A DNA stretch of 64,000 nt. Origin: CAWGAJ01 sp963820545. GTDB lineage: Bacteria > Planctomycetota > Planctomycetia > Pirellulales > Thermoguttaceae. A model generated the notes under the pieces. The model did not search any database. It saw only the letters and a program-made list of their open reading frames with translations, and was not told the DNA's origin. Numbering within the stretch: the stretch's first letter is position 1; each line of letters starts with the position of its first letter. The DNA lies in NCBI GenBank assembly GCA_963820545.1, contig CAWGAJ010000001.1, positions 1,736,001 through 1,800,000 on the forward strand, written 5' to 3'. The position numbers were made by a program, and so were the translations under genes. Shown in pieces: positions 40,325 through 49,419 of this stretch.

Positions 40325-40504
40325 TTTCGCCGTACCTGATAGATGGCGTTCGTTGTCTAACCAAGCTTTGCTGGATGATCCAGAAATGGCACCCGATAAA
40401 TACTTTATTGTCCAATTTGCAATTGAAGGGGAAAAAAGAAGGAAAAAGAGACCTTGTGATTTTCCAAATAAATTCGGAAAACCACATTTACTTAGGGCAC
40501 AAAG

Positions 40505-41293
40505 ATGTATTTGATCTATTTCGACGAATCCGGAAATACCGGTAACAATCTGAATGATTCTCAGCAGCCTATATTTGTCCTTTGCGCATTAATCGTTCCC
40601 GAGTCTAAATGGCTGCAAGTCGAACGGGATTTACACGCAGAAATCGAGAATTTATTGCCATCGCCTCGTCCCGTCGACTTTGAGGTTCATGCAACCGATC
40701 TTCAAAGCGGTCGCCGTTGGTTTAAAACTATTCCCCTCACAGATCGAGTTGCCTTTAGAGATGCATGGCTTTCAATCGCCGTAAATCACGATCTCAAACT
40801 GATATATCGAAGCATTATAAAGAAAAAATTCGAACAAGGGATTTATAATGAATTTGGCTCTGGAATAGTCATCAATCCTTATGTGGTGGCTTTTCCTCTT
40901 GTTGCCAGGGTTGTTGACGATTATCTCAAATCTCTGCCTGATGCACCGCTGGGTATCTTTATATCTGACGAAAATAAAGAAATCGTCCGTGACGTTGAAA
41001 AGTCGATCAAGATACTTCGCGGTATAGAAAGCACAATTAAGTTGGGGCAAGTGATCGAGAAGGGATTCTTTATTGACTCAACTAAAAGCGTAATACTGCA
41101 ATTATGTGATCTGTGCGGCTATAGCCTTCGAAAGATGGAAGAGGGTAATTCCGGATATAAAGTGAATCCAGTTCATCAGAGTGGTATCAAGATGCTGGAA
41201 CCATTGATACATCGGGGCAATGAATCTTTCCGAGATGTCTTCAAATGGTTTTCAACCGAAGAAAAAAAGAAGCGGCCAGGGACAATGTCCTGA
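40505..41293 (+). CDS. DUF3800 protein
   Basis: 262 residues. N-terminal YLIYFDESGNTG is the DUF3800 signature, with acidic residues placed as in an RNase H-like fold; further motifs FVLCALIVPESKW, EVHATDL, IFISDENKE and ILQLCDLCGYSLRK fit. Proteins of this family are frequent in mobile and defence-associated regions; enzymatic activity is not established. It closes the AT-rich accessory patch. Confidence 0.85.
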   Translation: MYLIYFDESGNTGNNLNDSQQPIFVLCALIVPESKWLQVERDLHAEIENLLPSPRPVDFEVHATDLQSGRRWFKTIPLTDRVAFRDAWLSIAVNHDLKLIYRSIIKKKFEQGIYNEFGSGIVINPYVVAFPLVARVVDDYLKSLPDAPLGIFISDENKEIVRDVEKSIKILRGIESTIKLGQVIEKGFFIDSTKSVILQLCDLCGYSLRKMEEGNSGYKVNPVHQSGIKMLEPLIHRGNESFRDVFKWFSTEEKKKRPGTMS

Positions 41294-41444
41294 GTCGATC
41301 GAAACCGGCCCATACTGGTCGCTTATTAAAATATAGATCAAATCAATCTCTTGTCAATAGCAAGTGTCGGACTAAACGTTCATTTGCGATCCCCCTACGA
41401 AACCGCGGGCGTTTTATTGTTCAATTTGCATTTTGCAATCAGAT

Positions 41445-42007
41445 TTACGCCCGGGAGATATAGGCCCCAGTGCGGGTATCGATCTTGATCGTCTCGCCTT
41501 GGGATAGATATTCCGGCACTTGGACCATGAGGCCGGTTTCCAGTGTGGCGGGTTTGGTCCGGGCGGTGGCCGAGGCCCCCTTGATGCCCGGGTCGCACTC
41601 GACGACTTTTAATTCCACGGTCAAGGGCAGTTGGATGCCCACGCATTGGTCGTTGTAGATCAAAGCCATCACGCCTTCGAGATTCTCGGTAAGATATTTC
41701 AGTTCCTCTTCCAAATCGTCCCTGGGCAGGGCGTAATCGTTGTAGTCTTCCTGGTCGAGGAAATGGACTTCGGCCGGATCGGAATACATATATTTCACCG
41801 GCCGTTTGGCAAAATCGGCCTCATTGAGCGATTCTCCGCCGCGGAGCGTGATGTCGACTTTTTGTTTGGTGATTAGATTTCGCGCTTTGTATTTGTAAAT
41901 CGTGGCCGCCCCGCGCCCGACGGGCTTTGCACGTTGATCGTCTCGATCATGCACGGCGCACCGTTATAGTTCACAATATGTCCGCGTTTGATGTCTTTGG
42001 CTAACAT
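41445..42007 (-). CDS. elongation factor P-like protein, YeiP/EfpL type (one frameshift)
   Basis: The long frame (41954-41445) lacks an N-terminus; ATG at 42007 supplies MLAKDIKRGHIVNYNGAPCM in another frame, joined by one missing base in a short G/C run near 41917. The protein of about 187 residues then reads INVQSPSGRGAATIYKYKAR, the KOW-like domain I loop, with Arg rather than Lys at the loop tip. VHFLDQEDYNDY, GIKGASATARTKPATLETGL and VQVPEYLSQGETIKI match the EF-P-like YeiP/EfpL branch better than classical EF-P. Relieves ribosome stalling at proline motifs. Downstream member of a minus-strand unit with the two preceding genes. Confidence 0.85.
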
Positions 42008-42151
42008 TGTAAGTTTTCAGTTAACAGTTATCAGTTCACAGTTTAAAGCATTCAGCGGTCCGCTATCGGTATTCAGTAAAAAAGTGTACAGTTTTATATT
42101 CATCATTCATCTTCAATTCATCCTTCACCTCAGCCTTCATCCTTTTATTCA
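42008..42151 (-). repeat. oriented three-module spacer array on the minus strand
   Basis: Read on the minus strand: GGATGAAGGCTGAGG and GGATGAATTGAAGATGAATGATGAATAT words, then AACTGTACAC, a short unique part, then AACTGTGAACTG, AACTGTTAACTGAAAACT words up to the EF-P-like gene start. Same order relative to transcription as the 35091-35252 copy. Confidence 0.65.
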
Positions 42152-42643
42152 TCATTCCTCAAGTATCGTTCCCGACTGGGGATCCACGGCCAGGCCGCCG
42201 GTAAGTTTGGCCAGCGTTTCCAGCACGATCAACAACGCGCTGGGATCGAGCATATCCTCTTCTTCCTCATCCGGGATTTCGCCGATGCGTTCAAAGTGCA
42301 GCACGTCAAAGCGTCCGTCAAAGGCGAGGATTTTTCTCTCGGGAATTTCAGCGCCGGTATCACTGCAATATTTTTTCAGATCCTCGACCAGTGCCGTTGC
42401 CTGCTCCCGCACCTCATCGCCGCTGGTGTAGCAGACGTCCAACGCCGCGTAATCCTCCTCGGAGATGATCGTCAGCGATTCGATCAAGCCCTGACTGTCG
42501 GCGTTCAGGTTGCACAGCTCGTAGCGGGGATTTATGGCCTGGATAGTTTTCGCCACGGTCTGTAATTTCGGCCGTTTTTTGGCCGGAAACAAGACAAAGT
42601 ACGTCTCGCGCCAGCGATAATTATGATCTTCGAAAGTGGACAT
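42152..42643 (-). CDS. conserved hypothetical protein
   Basis: 163 residues, intact, acidic C-terminus. It begins MSTFEDHNYRWRETYFVLF and contains KRPKLQTVAKTIQAINPRYEL, DSQGLIESLTIISEEDYAAL and FDGRFDVLHFERIGE. The pattern looks like a well conserved soluble planctomycete protein, but I cannot assign a function. It lies between proC and the EF-P-like gene on the minus strand, separated from each by a copy of the oriented spacer array. Confidence 0.75.
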   Translation of the reverse strand: MSTFEDHNYRWRETYFVLFPAKKRPKLQTVAKTIQAINPRYELCNLNADSQGLIESLTIISEEDYAALDVCYTSGDEVREQATALVEDLKKYCSDTGAEIPERKILAFDGRFDVLHFERIGEIPDEEEEDMLDPSALLIVLETLAKLTGGLAVDPQSGTILEE

Positions 42644-42802
42644 GATATAGTGGAATAGCTGTGTCAGTCTGACGGCGGTTCAGAATAGTTTTCAGTTCAC
42701 GAGTTTTCAGTTCTGCAGTTTTATATTCATCATTCAGCATTCACATTCATCATTTTTTATTCATCCTTCATCCTTCATCCTTTCCCTTCGCCTCCCCAAT
42801 CT
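42644..42802 (-). repeat. oriented three-module spacer array on the minus strand
   Basis: Read on the minus strand after proC: AAGGATGAAGGATGAAGGATGA, an A-run, ATGATGAATGTGAATGCTGA, GATGAATATAAAACTG, then GAACTGAAAACTCGTGAACTG words. Nearly the same text as at 35091-35252, on the opposite strand but again following transcription. Confidence 0.65.
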
Positions 42803-43627
42803 CTAATCTTCATCCTCAGCGGCACCCAATTCCCGGGACCTTTTCGTGGCGGCTTCGACGGTGGCGATCAGCGTGGCGCGCAGTTTGCCGGCTTCCATTG
42901 CTTGCAGGCCGGCAACCGTAGTTCCGCCGGGATGGGCAACGCGATCCTTAAGCACCGTGGGATGCTCGCCCGTGCACAGCACCATTTCCGCGGCGCCCCG
43001 GACGGTTTGCAAAGCCATGGCGGCGGCGATATCCCGGGGCAGGCCCATTTGCACGCCGGCCTCGCTTAAAGCATCGATGATCACATATACGTATGCCGGA
43101 CCGGATCCCGATAGGCCTGTAACCGCGTCGAGCATTTTTTCCTCTACTTGCCAAGCCGCGCCCACCGCGCCTAAAAGTTTGCCGATCAATTCACCGTCGG
43201 CCTGGGTTGCCCTTTCGCCCAGACAATAACCGCATGCCCCCTGACCGATAAAGCACGGAGTGTTGGGCATCACCCGCACCAACCGCGTGTCTTCACCCAA
43301 CCAACCGCTCAGCCGCTTCAGTGGCACGCCGGCGGCAATCGAAACGACCAATGTCTCGGCCCGAATTTTGCCGGCCAGTTCCTTGCACGCCAAAGCCATC
43401 TGCGGCGGCTTGACTGCCAAGAATAGCACATCCGCTTGGGCGGCAACCACCGTATTATCGATCATTACTTGTCCGCCGGTGGCATGGGCGAATTTGGCCC
43501 GGGCGGTTTCGCTAGGATCGGCCGCCAGCAGATTTGCCCCAATGGTCAATCCTGTCCGTACGAATCCCTGTCCAAGGGCCGTGGCCATATTCCCTGCGCC
43601 GATAAAACCAATTCGTTGTTCCAACAT
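42803..43627 (-). CDS. proC: pyrroline-5-carboxylate reductase
   Basis: 274 residues from the Met at 43627 (MLEQRIGFIGAGNMATAL, NAD(P)-binding Rossmann motif); the frame is open a little further upstream. The C-terminal dimerisation domain has the typical AVTGLSGSGPAYVYVIIDAL and HPGGTTVAGLQAME motifs. Catalyses the last step of proline synthesis. First gene of a minus-strand unit. Confidence 0.95.
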   Translation of the reverse strand: MLEQRIGFIGAGNMATALGQGFVRTGLTIGANLLAADPSETARAKFAHATGGQVMIDNTVVAAQADVLFLAVKPPQMALACKELAGKIRAETLVVSIAAGVPLKRLSGWLGEDTRLVRVMPNTPCFIGQGACGYCLGERATQADGELIGKLLGAVGAAWQVEEKMLDAVTGLSGSGPAYVYVIIDALSEAGVQMGLPRDIAAAMALQTVRGAAEMVLCTGEHPTVLKDRVAHPGGTTVAGLQAMEAGKLRATLIATVEAATKRSRELGAAEDED

Positions 43628-43987
43628 AGGCTTGCGAGAATGAAAAAATGTAAATGTCAATTTTCCCCATAATAATTAGTAGTGCTGTGACTGACAATGG
43701 GCCAAACGGACCGTAACAAGCACCTCATCCCCCACCAAATATGGGCAAAGTATAAGGTTAGTTGTGAGTTAGCAAACTGGGAAGAATGCGCAATCCCAAA
43801 GCCTCTTTTCTGCAAAAAACCGACCTGGACACCACCGCCATTTTTTGCGACACTCTTGCCCCGAATCTCCTGCGAAATCTTCTCATCAGTTTTCCTAAAT
43901 ACGTTATCAGTTATCCGGTTAGACTGCCGGACTTTGAGGTTTTGGGGCCTTTACGTCCCATTGAAAAGCAAATCGAAGAGGTTCATT
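43628..43987. other. divergent intergenic region, no gene seen
   Basis: 360 bases between minus-strand proC and a plus-strand small gene. Several open frames cross it (for example 43786-44034) but none has a ribosome-binding site or family resemblance. It should contain divergent promoters; none could be chosen with confidence. Confidence 0.4.
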
Positions 43988-44390
43988 ATGATTATTCGAA
44001 TTGCACACATTTTCGCGCTGGCATTGGTATTTGACTTGCTCTTGGGCGTTCGACCGGCTATCGGCGAAGGATTGTTGTTACCCAAATCAATTTCCGAGTG
44101 CAAAACCGAAACCCAAAAAACTCTCGCCCAAAACAAGCCAATCTCAGCCCTCCACGCTGGACAAGCTAAGTGCCGGCACCAAAAAGTTCTTCAGCAACGT
44201 GGGCAATGCGCTCAGCTTCAAGAAATCATCTTCCCCAAAGAAAACCACCACTCCCACCAATCCTTGGATCAAGCCCGCGAAGAATGAGCCGGCCAAACCT
44301 TCGTGGCTCACGTCGATTTTTTACAAGGAAGAACCCAAGAAACCCAAAACTCCCAGCGAGTGGTTAGAACAAAAACGTTTGGATCCCTAA
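43988..44390 (+). CDS. small secreted Lys/Ser/Pro-rich protein (one frameshift)
   Basis: ATG 43988 begins MIIRIAHIFALALVFDLLLG, a signal peptide. The frame is lost near 44097; removing one base gives SAKPKPKKLSPKTSQS, then LDKLSAGTKKFFSNVGNALS, FKKSSSPKKTTTPTNPW and TPSEWLEQKRLDP, ending at 44390, about 133 residues. The body has no hydrophobic core and is probably unstructured. The conserved-looking KFFSNVGNAL and TPSEWL blocks recall small exported planctomycete proteins, but function is unknown. A second small exported protein follows 24 bases later. Confidence 0.6.
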
Positions 44391-44414
44391 CGCCACTCGA
44401 CCAAAATTAACAGC

Positions 44415-44666
44415 ATGACCGGCAATCATCCTCGCAGTAAAAGGTTTGGCTGGCGCTTGGGGAAGCGTTTATTATTGACATCGGTTTTGCTGGCGGCCTG
44501 CTGGGCAGCACTCAACACTGGTTGCAGTTTGAGGCCCCAGACAATACGCCGCCTGCCCGCAAAAATCGGCATGAAATCAGCCGATGCGGAGTTTGCGCCA
44601 AGATCGAGGCCGACAAGTTCCCCACCGCCAAAGATGCCGGCATCTGATAAAACTCTTTCTTCCTAG
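44415..44666 (+). CDS. small lipoprotein-like protein, reading frame of the C-terminus uncertain
   Basis: 83 residues with a basic start, membrane segment (RLLLTSVLLAACWAAL) and NTGC lipobox-like site. In a second frame the same DNA encodes KIEADKFPTAKDAGI ending at about 44647, which looks more like a real C-terminus than the Pro/Ser-rich end of the annotated frame; an unrecognised indel around 44520-44600 is therefore possible. Function unknown. Confidence 0.5.
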   Translation: MTGNHPRSKRFGWRLGKRLLLTSVLLAACWAALNTGCSLRPQTIRRLPAKIGMKSADAEFAPRSRPTSSPPPKMPASDKTLSS

Positions 44667-44702
44667 TAGTCTAACTAGTCTTATTTGTCACCTTGGGTGC
44701 CC

Positions 44703-44745
44703 CGGGCATCTTGCCCGTGCTTTCCCCCACTGGCGATATGCCAGT
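44703..44745. repeat. twin palindrome (REP-like) before selB
   Basis: CGGGCA-TCT-TGCCCG (44703-44717) and ACTGGC-GATAT-GCCAGT (44729-44745) lie side by side about 55 bases before selB. Similar short palindromes occur before selA (46785-46798). Confidence 0.6.
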
Positions 44746-44798
44746 ACCACACAAAGGCTGCACTTATATGAACAACGCTCTGGCATTAAAATAAGGTC

Positions 44799-46734
44799 AT
44801 GTCCATCGACCTCATTCTTGGCACTGCCGGACACATTGATCACGGCAAGACCGCGTTGGTCAAAGCGCTAACTGGCATCGACACCGACCGCTTGCCCGAA
44901 GAAAAACGCCGCGGGATTACCATCGACCTGGGTTTTGCCGAACTGCCCTTAGGCGAGTTCCGCCTGGGCATTATCGACGTGCCCGGCCACGAACGTTTCA
45001 TCCACAACATGCTCGCCGGCGCGACCGGCATTGACTTGGCCTTGCTGGTCGTGGCCGCCGACGAATCAATTAAACCGCAAACCCGCGAACACCTGGAAAT
45101 TCTCCGCCTTTTGCGCTTGCCCGCCGGCGTAATCGCGCTGACCAAGTGCGACCTGGTTACCGACGACTGGATCGCCTTGGTCGAGGAAGACCTTTGCCGG
45201 CTCACGGCCGGCACCTTCCTGGCCGATGCCGCCATCATTCACACCAGCGCCGTTACAGGCATGGGTCTGGAATCCTTAAAAGACGCCTTGGTCCAGGCGG
45301 CCCGCAAAGCCACGGCATCGAGCCATCGGCCGCATCACGGGCCGTTCCGCATGGCCATCGACCGCTGTTTTACCGTGGCCGGGCACGGCACGGTGGTCAC
45401 CGGCAGCGTGCTCAGCGGGCACGCCGGCGTGGGTAAGGAACTGATTATTGAACCCGGCGGCCTGCCGGTGCGCATGCGCGGCTTGGAAAATCATGGTCGG
45501 CCGGTCGAGGAAGTGCACCGCGGCCAGCGCGCCGCAGTGAATCTCGCCGGTGTGCATCACGATCAAATCGTCCGTGGTCAGGAATTGGCCGCATTAGGGC
45601 ACCTGCTGCCCAGCACCTTGTTTTCCGTGCATCTCAATCTGCTCTCCTCAGCTCCCAGACCTTTGAAACAGCGCAGCCGGGTCCGCCTGCACGTGGGTGC
45701 GGCCGAGTTAAGCGCCAGTGTTGTTCTTTTGGATCGCGATGTTTTAGAGCCGGGCGACTTGGGCTTTTGCCCAATTGTTCCTCAGCCGGCCGGCAGTGGC
45801 CGTTTGGGGCCAGCCCTTTGTCATTCGCGCCGAATCCCCGCCCCTGACCATCGGCGGCGGGCAAGTGCTCGATCCACATGCCGGAAAACTTCGCCGCCGT
45901 GAGGAAAACTCACTGGCAAAACTCCGCCAACTGACATCGGATGATCCCCAGGTTCGCGCATCCGCCGCATTGTATTTAGGCGGCTTGAAGTCCTGGCGTC
46001 CCGGCGATCTTGCCCGTGCTGCCGGTGTGGAAGACGCGGAGCCGCTTTTCCAGAACCTGCGCCAGAGCGGCGAATTGGTGGAAATCGCCGTCTCGTCCGG
46101 CCGCACCGTCAGCCTGCATCGACAAGTGATGGATGAATTTGGCCGGCGCCTGGAAATCGTTTTAGAAAAGCTTCATGCCCAACACCCATTGCAGGCACAC
46201 ATCGAACGCGCTGGGCTGAGCGGCCATTTTTCTTATCTCCATGAAGATCCGGGCGTGAGCGAGGCGGTTTTCAACGCGGTTTTGGCTGCGCTGGCCGACG
46301 CGGACAAGATCGTCCTCACCGATAAAGAAGTCGCACTGAAAGGTCGCGGTCCGCAATTGTCGCCTCAACAACAAGAACTGCTCGAACAGTTGGTGGAAAT
46401 CTATTTTCAGTCGGGCTATCGGCCGCCCACTTTGCCCGAGCTTAAGGCTAAGATCGCCCGCAAACAGGCCGCTTTGCCCGAGCTTATTCGCCTGGCAGCA
46501 GCCCAGGGGCGCCTGGTGACTATCGCCCTTGATTTGTATCTCCACGCCGATTTTGAACGTAAAATGCGCGAAACCCTTGCCGGAGCCATAAACGCCGCTG
46601 AAGGACTCACGGCAAGCCAAATCCGCGAACTTCTGGGCACTACCCGCAAATACGCCATTCCCTTTTGCGAGTATCTCGATCGTATCGGCTTTACTAAACG
46701 CCAAGGTGACTTGCGCTTTTTGCAGGGAAAGTAA
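44799..46734 (+). CDS. selB: selenocysteine-specific elongation factor SelB (one frameshift)
   Basis: GTPase that delivers Sec-tRNA to UGA codons by binding SECIS hairpins. The first frame (44799-45902) holds the G domain: GHIDHGKT (residues 11-18), DRLPEEKRRGITIDLGF, DVPGHERFI and TKCDLV, then EF-Tu-like domains 2 and 3 (FTVAGHGTVVTGSVLSG). The second frame (45775-46734) continues LFLSRPAVAVWGQPFVIRAE, TIGGGQVLDP and the C-terminal winged-helix repeats that bind SECIS RNA. Removing one t from the T4 run at 45765-45768 joins them as DLGFAQLFLSR, about 644 residues, the normal size. Conserved sequence on both sides suggests a sequencing error, not decay. Confidence 0.93.
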
Positions 46735-46865
46735 ATCAAGGCTATTGATAGTATTAAAAACAATGTCATATTTATGTTTAGCCCCGGCACTCGTGCCGCG
46801 CGTTAAGATAATTTTTCCGGCACAATTGCCGCAGTTAAACATCACAAATCACAAATTATCCTCCC

Positions 46866-48263
46866 ATGTCGCCAAATCCCTTACGCAATATTCCCTCAGT
46901 CAGTGAATTACTGGAGAGTCCTCCACTAAAGGCGCTGGTCGATCGGATCAGTCACAATGCCGTGGTCAGCGCGATCCGCGCGGTGCTCGACGAAACCCGC
47001 ACGGAAGTACAAACCGCGGCCGCTGAAATAACCCTGCCCAACGTGGCCGATCTGGCCGAACGCATTGCCCGGCGCATTACGGAAAGCGAAACCTCGCTGC
47101 TTAAGCCGGTGATCAATGCCACGGGCATCCTCCTGCACACCGGCCTGGGGCGTTCTCCCCTGGCCGACGAAGCCATTGCCGAGATGGCGGCAGTGGCCAG
47201 GGATTACGCCAGTTTGGAGATCGATCTGGTCACCGGCCGGCGCTCGCGGCGCACGCTGGCCGTGGAAGGCTTGCTCATGGAACTAACCGGCGCCGAAGCG
47301 GCGTTGGTGGTCAACAACAATGCCGGCGCCACCATGCTCACGTTGGCCGCCCTGGCCGTTGGCCGCGAGGTGATCGTCTCCCGCGGACAATTGATCGAGA
47401 TCGGCGGCAGTTACCGTTTGCCCGAAGTGATGGGCGCCAGCGGCGCCGTCATGCGCGAGGTGGGCACGACCAACAAAACCCATTTGCACGATTATGCCGG
47501 GGCCATCGGCGAGCAAACCGCCGCATTGCTGCTGGTTCATCCCAGTAATTTTGTGGTCGTGGGCTTTACCGAAAGCGTGGAATTGCCGGCCCTGGTGGAT
47601 CTCGGCCGCCGGCAGAAGCTCCTGGTAATTCACGATATCGGTTCCGGCGCCTTGGTCGATTTCAGCCAGTTCGGTTTCCGCGGCGAACCGCTGGCACTAG
47701 AAAGCATCCGCGCCGGCGCCGACGTGGTCCTGTTTAGCGGCGACAAATTGCTCGGCGGTCCGCAGTGCGGGATCATCGCCGGACGCAAAACGCTGATCGA
47801 AAAGATCGAACGCCATCCCCTGGTCCGGGCGCTCAGGATCGATAAGCTCACACTAGCCGCTTTGGCCGCCACGCTGCGGCTTTATCGCGATGCGGAAAAA
47901 GCCCGACTCGCTATTCCTTTATTGCGACTTCTTTCAACATCCGTGGAAAATCTCAAAAACCGGGCCGAGCGCTTGGCCCCGCAAATGGCGGCGGTCAAAT
48001 CCGTGGTCAGTTCGGCCGAGGCGATACCCGACGTGACTTATCTTGGCGGCGGCTCGCTCCCCACCCAACAGTTGCCAACCTGGTGCGTGGCCCTAAAGCC
48101 GGACTGCTGGACCGTGGATCGCTTGGCCGCCGCTTTACGCACCGGCTCGCCTGCCGTGGTCGGTCGCGTGCAGCAAGACCGGCTCCTGTTGGATCTGCGC
48201 AGCGTCTTTCCCCGCCAAGATGCGGAGATGGTCGCTGCCTTGGAAACCCTAGGCAAATCCTGA
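46866..48263 (+). CDS. selA: L-seryl-tRNA(Sec) selenium transferase SelA
   Basis: 465 residues, intact, normal length. PLP enzyme that converts Ser-tRNA(Sec) to Sec-tRNA(Sec) using selenophosphate. The PLP lysine is Lys294 in FSGDKLLGGPQCGII; other motifs are INATGILLHTGLGRSPL, VNNNAGA, SRGQLIEIGGSYRLPEVM and VGTTNKTHLHDY. It follows selB by 131 bases with a palindrome between. selD and the tRNA gene selC were not found in the window. Confidence 0.96.
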   Translation: MSPNPLRNIPSVSELLESPPLKALVDRISHNAVVSAIRAVLDETRTEVQTAAAEITLPNVADLAERIARRITESETSLLKPVINATGILLHTGLGRSPLADEAIAEMAAVARDYASLEIDLVTGRRSRRTLAVEGLLMELTGAEAALVVNNNAGATMLTLAALAVGREVIVSRGQLIEIGGSYRLPEVMGASGAVMREVGTTNKTHLHDYAGAIGEQTAALLLVHPSNFVVVGFTESVELPALVDLGRRQKLLVIHDIGSGALVDFSQFGFRGEPLALESIRAGADVVLFSGDKLLGGPQCGIIAGRKTLIEKIERHPLVRALRIDKLTLAALAATLRLYRDAEKARLAIPLLRLLSTSVENLKNRAERLAPQMAAVKSVVSSAEAIPDVTYLGGGSLPTQQLPTWCVALKPDCWTVDRLAAALRTGSPAVVGRVQQDRLLLDLRSVFPRQDAEMVAALETLGKS

Positions 48264-48506
48264 CCGCCCGGAAAAATCACTTCCATACTTCGTACCATGA
48301 AATTTAGTTTTTATAGTAATAGTTCAGGCGCGGCACTAATATGCCATTTCACTACGACCCATTAGCGGGGTGTGGAACTCATTACCCTCTCTTAAACTCA
48401 ACCCTAAGGGTTGTGGATAATCACGGAACCCAGGTATAATTTATTTGACTATTCAGCAAGAGGTGCTAGTAGTCGCCTTGATCGGAATTTTTTTGGCCGG
48501 TGTCAA

Positions 48507-49388
48507 ATGTATGAGGACTTGATCGTAAATCCTCCCCGCAGGACGCCCTTGCTTCTCCGACAATGGGGAGCCCGAATTTTTCTCGGGTTACTCGCGGCAT
48601 GTTACCTCTGGGCACAGGCCGCCGCCCAGGAAACGCCGCTGCCACATCAACTGCACCCTTGGGGTCTGTTTGAGCCCGGTGCTTGGAAAATGGTGCGCAT
48701 TGTTACGGAGAACCTCAACGAACAAGGCGCGGTAACGCAAGTCTCTACCAGCGATAGTAAAACCACTTTGCTCGACGTGGAAGACGACGGCGTCACCCTG
48801 GAAATGAAAGTCAGCGTGGAAGTGGCCGGAAAGCGCTTCGATACCGAACCGCAAACGGTCAAACAGGGTTTCCATGGCGAACTGCAAACCGCTGCGCTGA
48901 AAGTCAAAGAACCGACACCCGGAGAGGTTGTCGTCGAGGAGCGGAAAATTCCTTGCCTATCGCGAGTAATCGAGTCAGCCAGTCCCAGCGGCAAAACGAT
49001 CACCACGATTTATTATTCCCCTTTGGTGCCGCCTTACATCCTAAAACGGGAAAGTGTTACCACCGACCCCGCAAGCAAAACTATTCTTAACGAAACCAGC
49101 GTTTCCGTGCAATCGCTGGAAATGCCTTGCAAAATCCTGGGCTGTCTGCGCGGCACTGCGCAGGTGAAAACCGTGCAAAAAACTCCCCAGGGCACGATTG
49201 TCACACTGGCGGTTATTTGTGCTGAAGTACCGGGTGGCATAGTCAGCCACACTTCCAAGGAGCTCGATCCTGCCGGCAGACTGACGCGTCGCAGCACTTT
49301 GGAACTCGTCGATTTCAGCACCGAGCCGGAAAAGGACCGCAGCGGCGTCTTCGGCCGTAAGCGTCCCGCCAGGTATCGCACAAAATAA
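48507..49388 (+). CDS. secreted conserved hypothetical protein
   Basis: Met at 48507 (MYEDLIVNPPRRT) is taken because a signal peptide-like helix (IFLGLLAACYLWAQAAAQ) follows soon after; the open frame extends to 48411. 293 residues, mostly beta-rich with no recognised domain (TTLLDVEDDGVTLEMKVSVEVAGK, LVPPYILKRESVTTD, VLGCLRGTAQ-like segment). The style is that of exported planctomycete proteins. It precedes a DoxX/ChrA pair by 30 bases, but no link is evident. Confidence 0.65.
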   Translation: MYEDLIVNPPRRTPLLLRQWGARIFLGLLAACYLWAQAAAQETPLPHQLHPWGLFEPGAWKMVRIVTENLNEQGAVTQVSTSDSKTTLLDVEDDGVTLEMKVSVEVAGKRFDTEPQTVKQGFHGELQTAALKVKEPTPGEVVVEERKIPCLSRVIESASPSGKTITTIYYSPLVPPYILKRESVTTDPASKTILNETSVSVQSLEMPCKILGCLRGTAQVKTVQKTPQGTIVTLAVICAEVPGGIVSHTSKELDPAGRLTRRSTLELVDFSTEPEKDRSGVFGRKRPARYRTK

Positions 49389-49419
49389 CGCCCAGATCAC
49401 GATTTGAAAGAGCTGAACC

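Noticed and set aside
14657..42802. Spacer arrays as possible CRISPR arrays
   Set aside because: Words are only about 6-12 bases, vary continuously, and there are no unique spacers of constant length and no cas genes.
45765..45768. selB as a true pseudogene
   Set aside because: Single T-run indel with full conservation on both sides and an intact selA and Sec-encoding gene nearby.
46735..48506. Possible tRNA-Sec (selC) near selB/selA
   Set aside because: No cloverleaf, UCA anticodon arm or GGTTCGA T-loop text was found in the flanks; only short palindromes are present.
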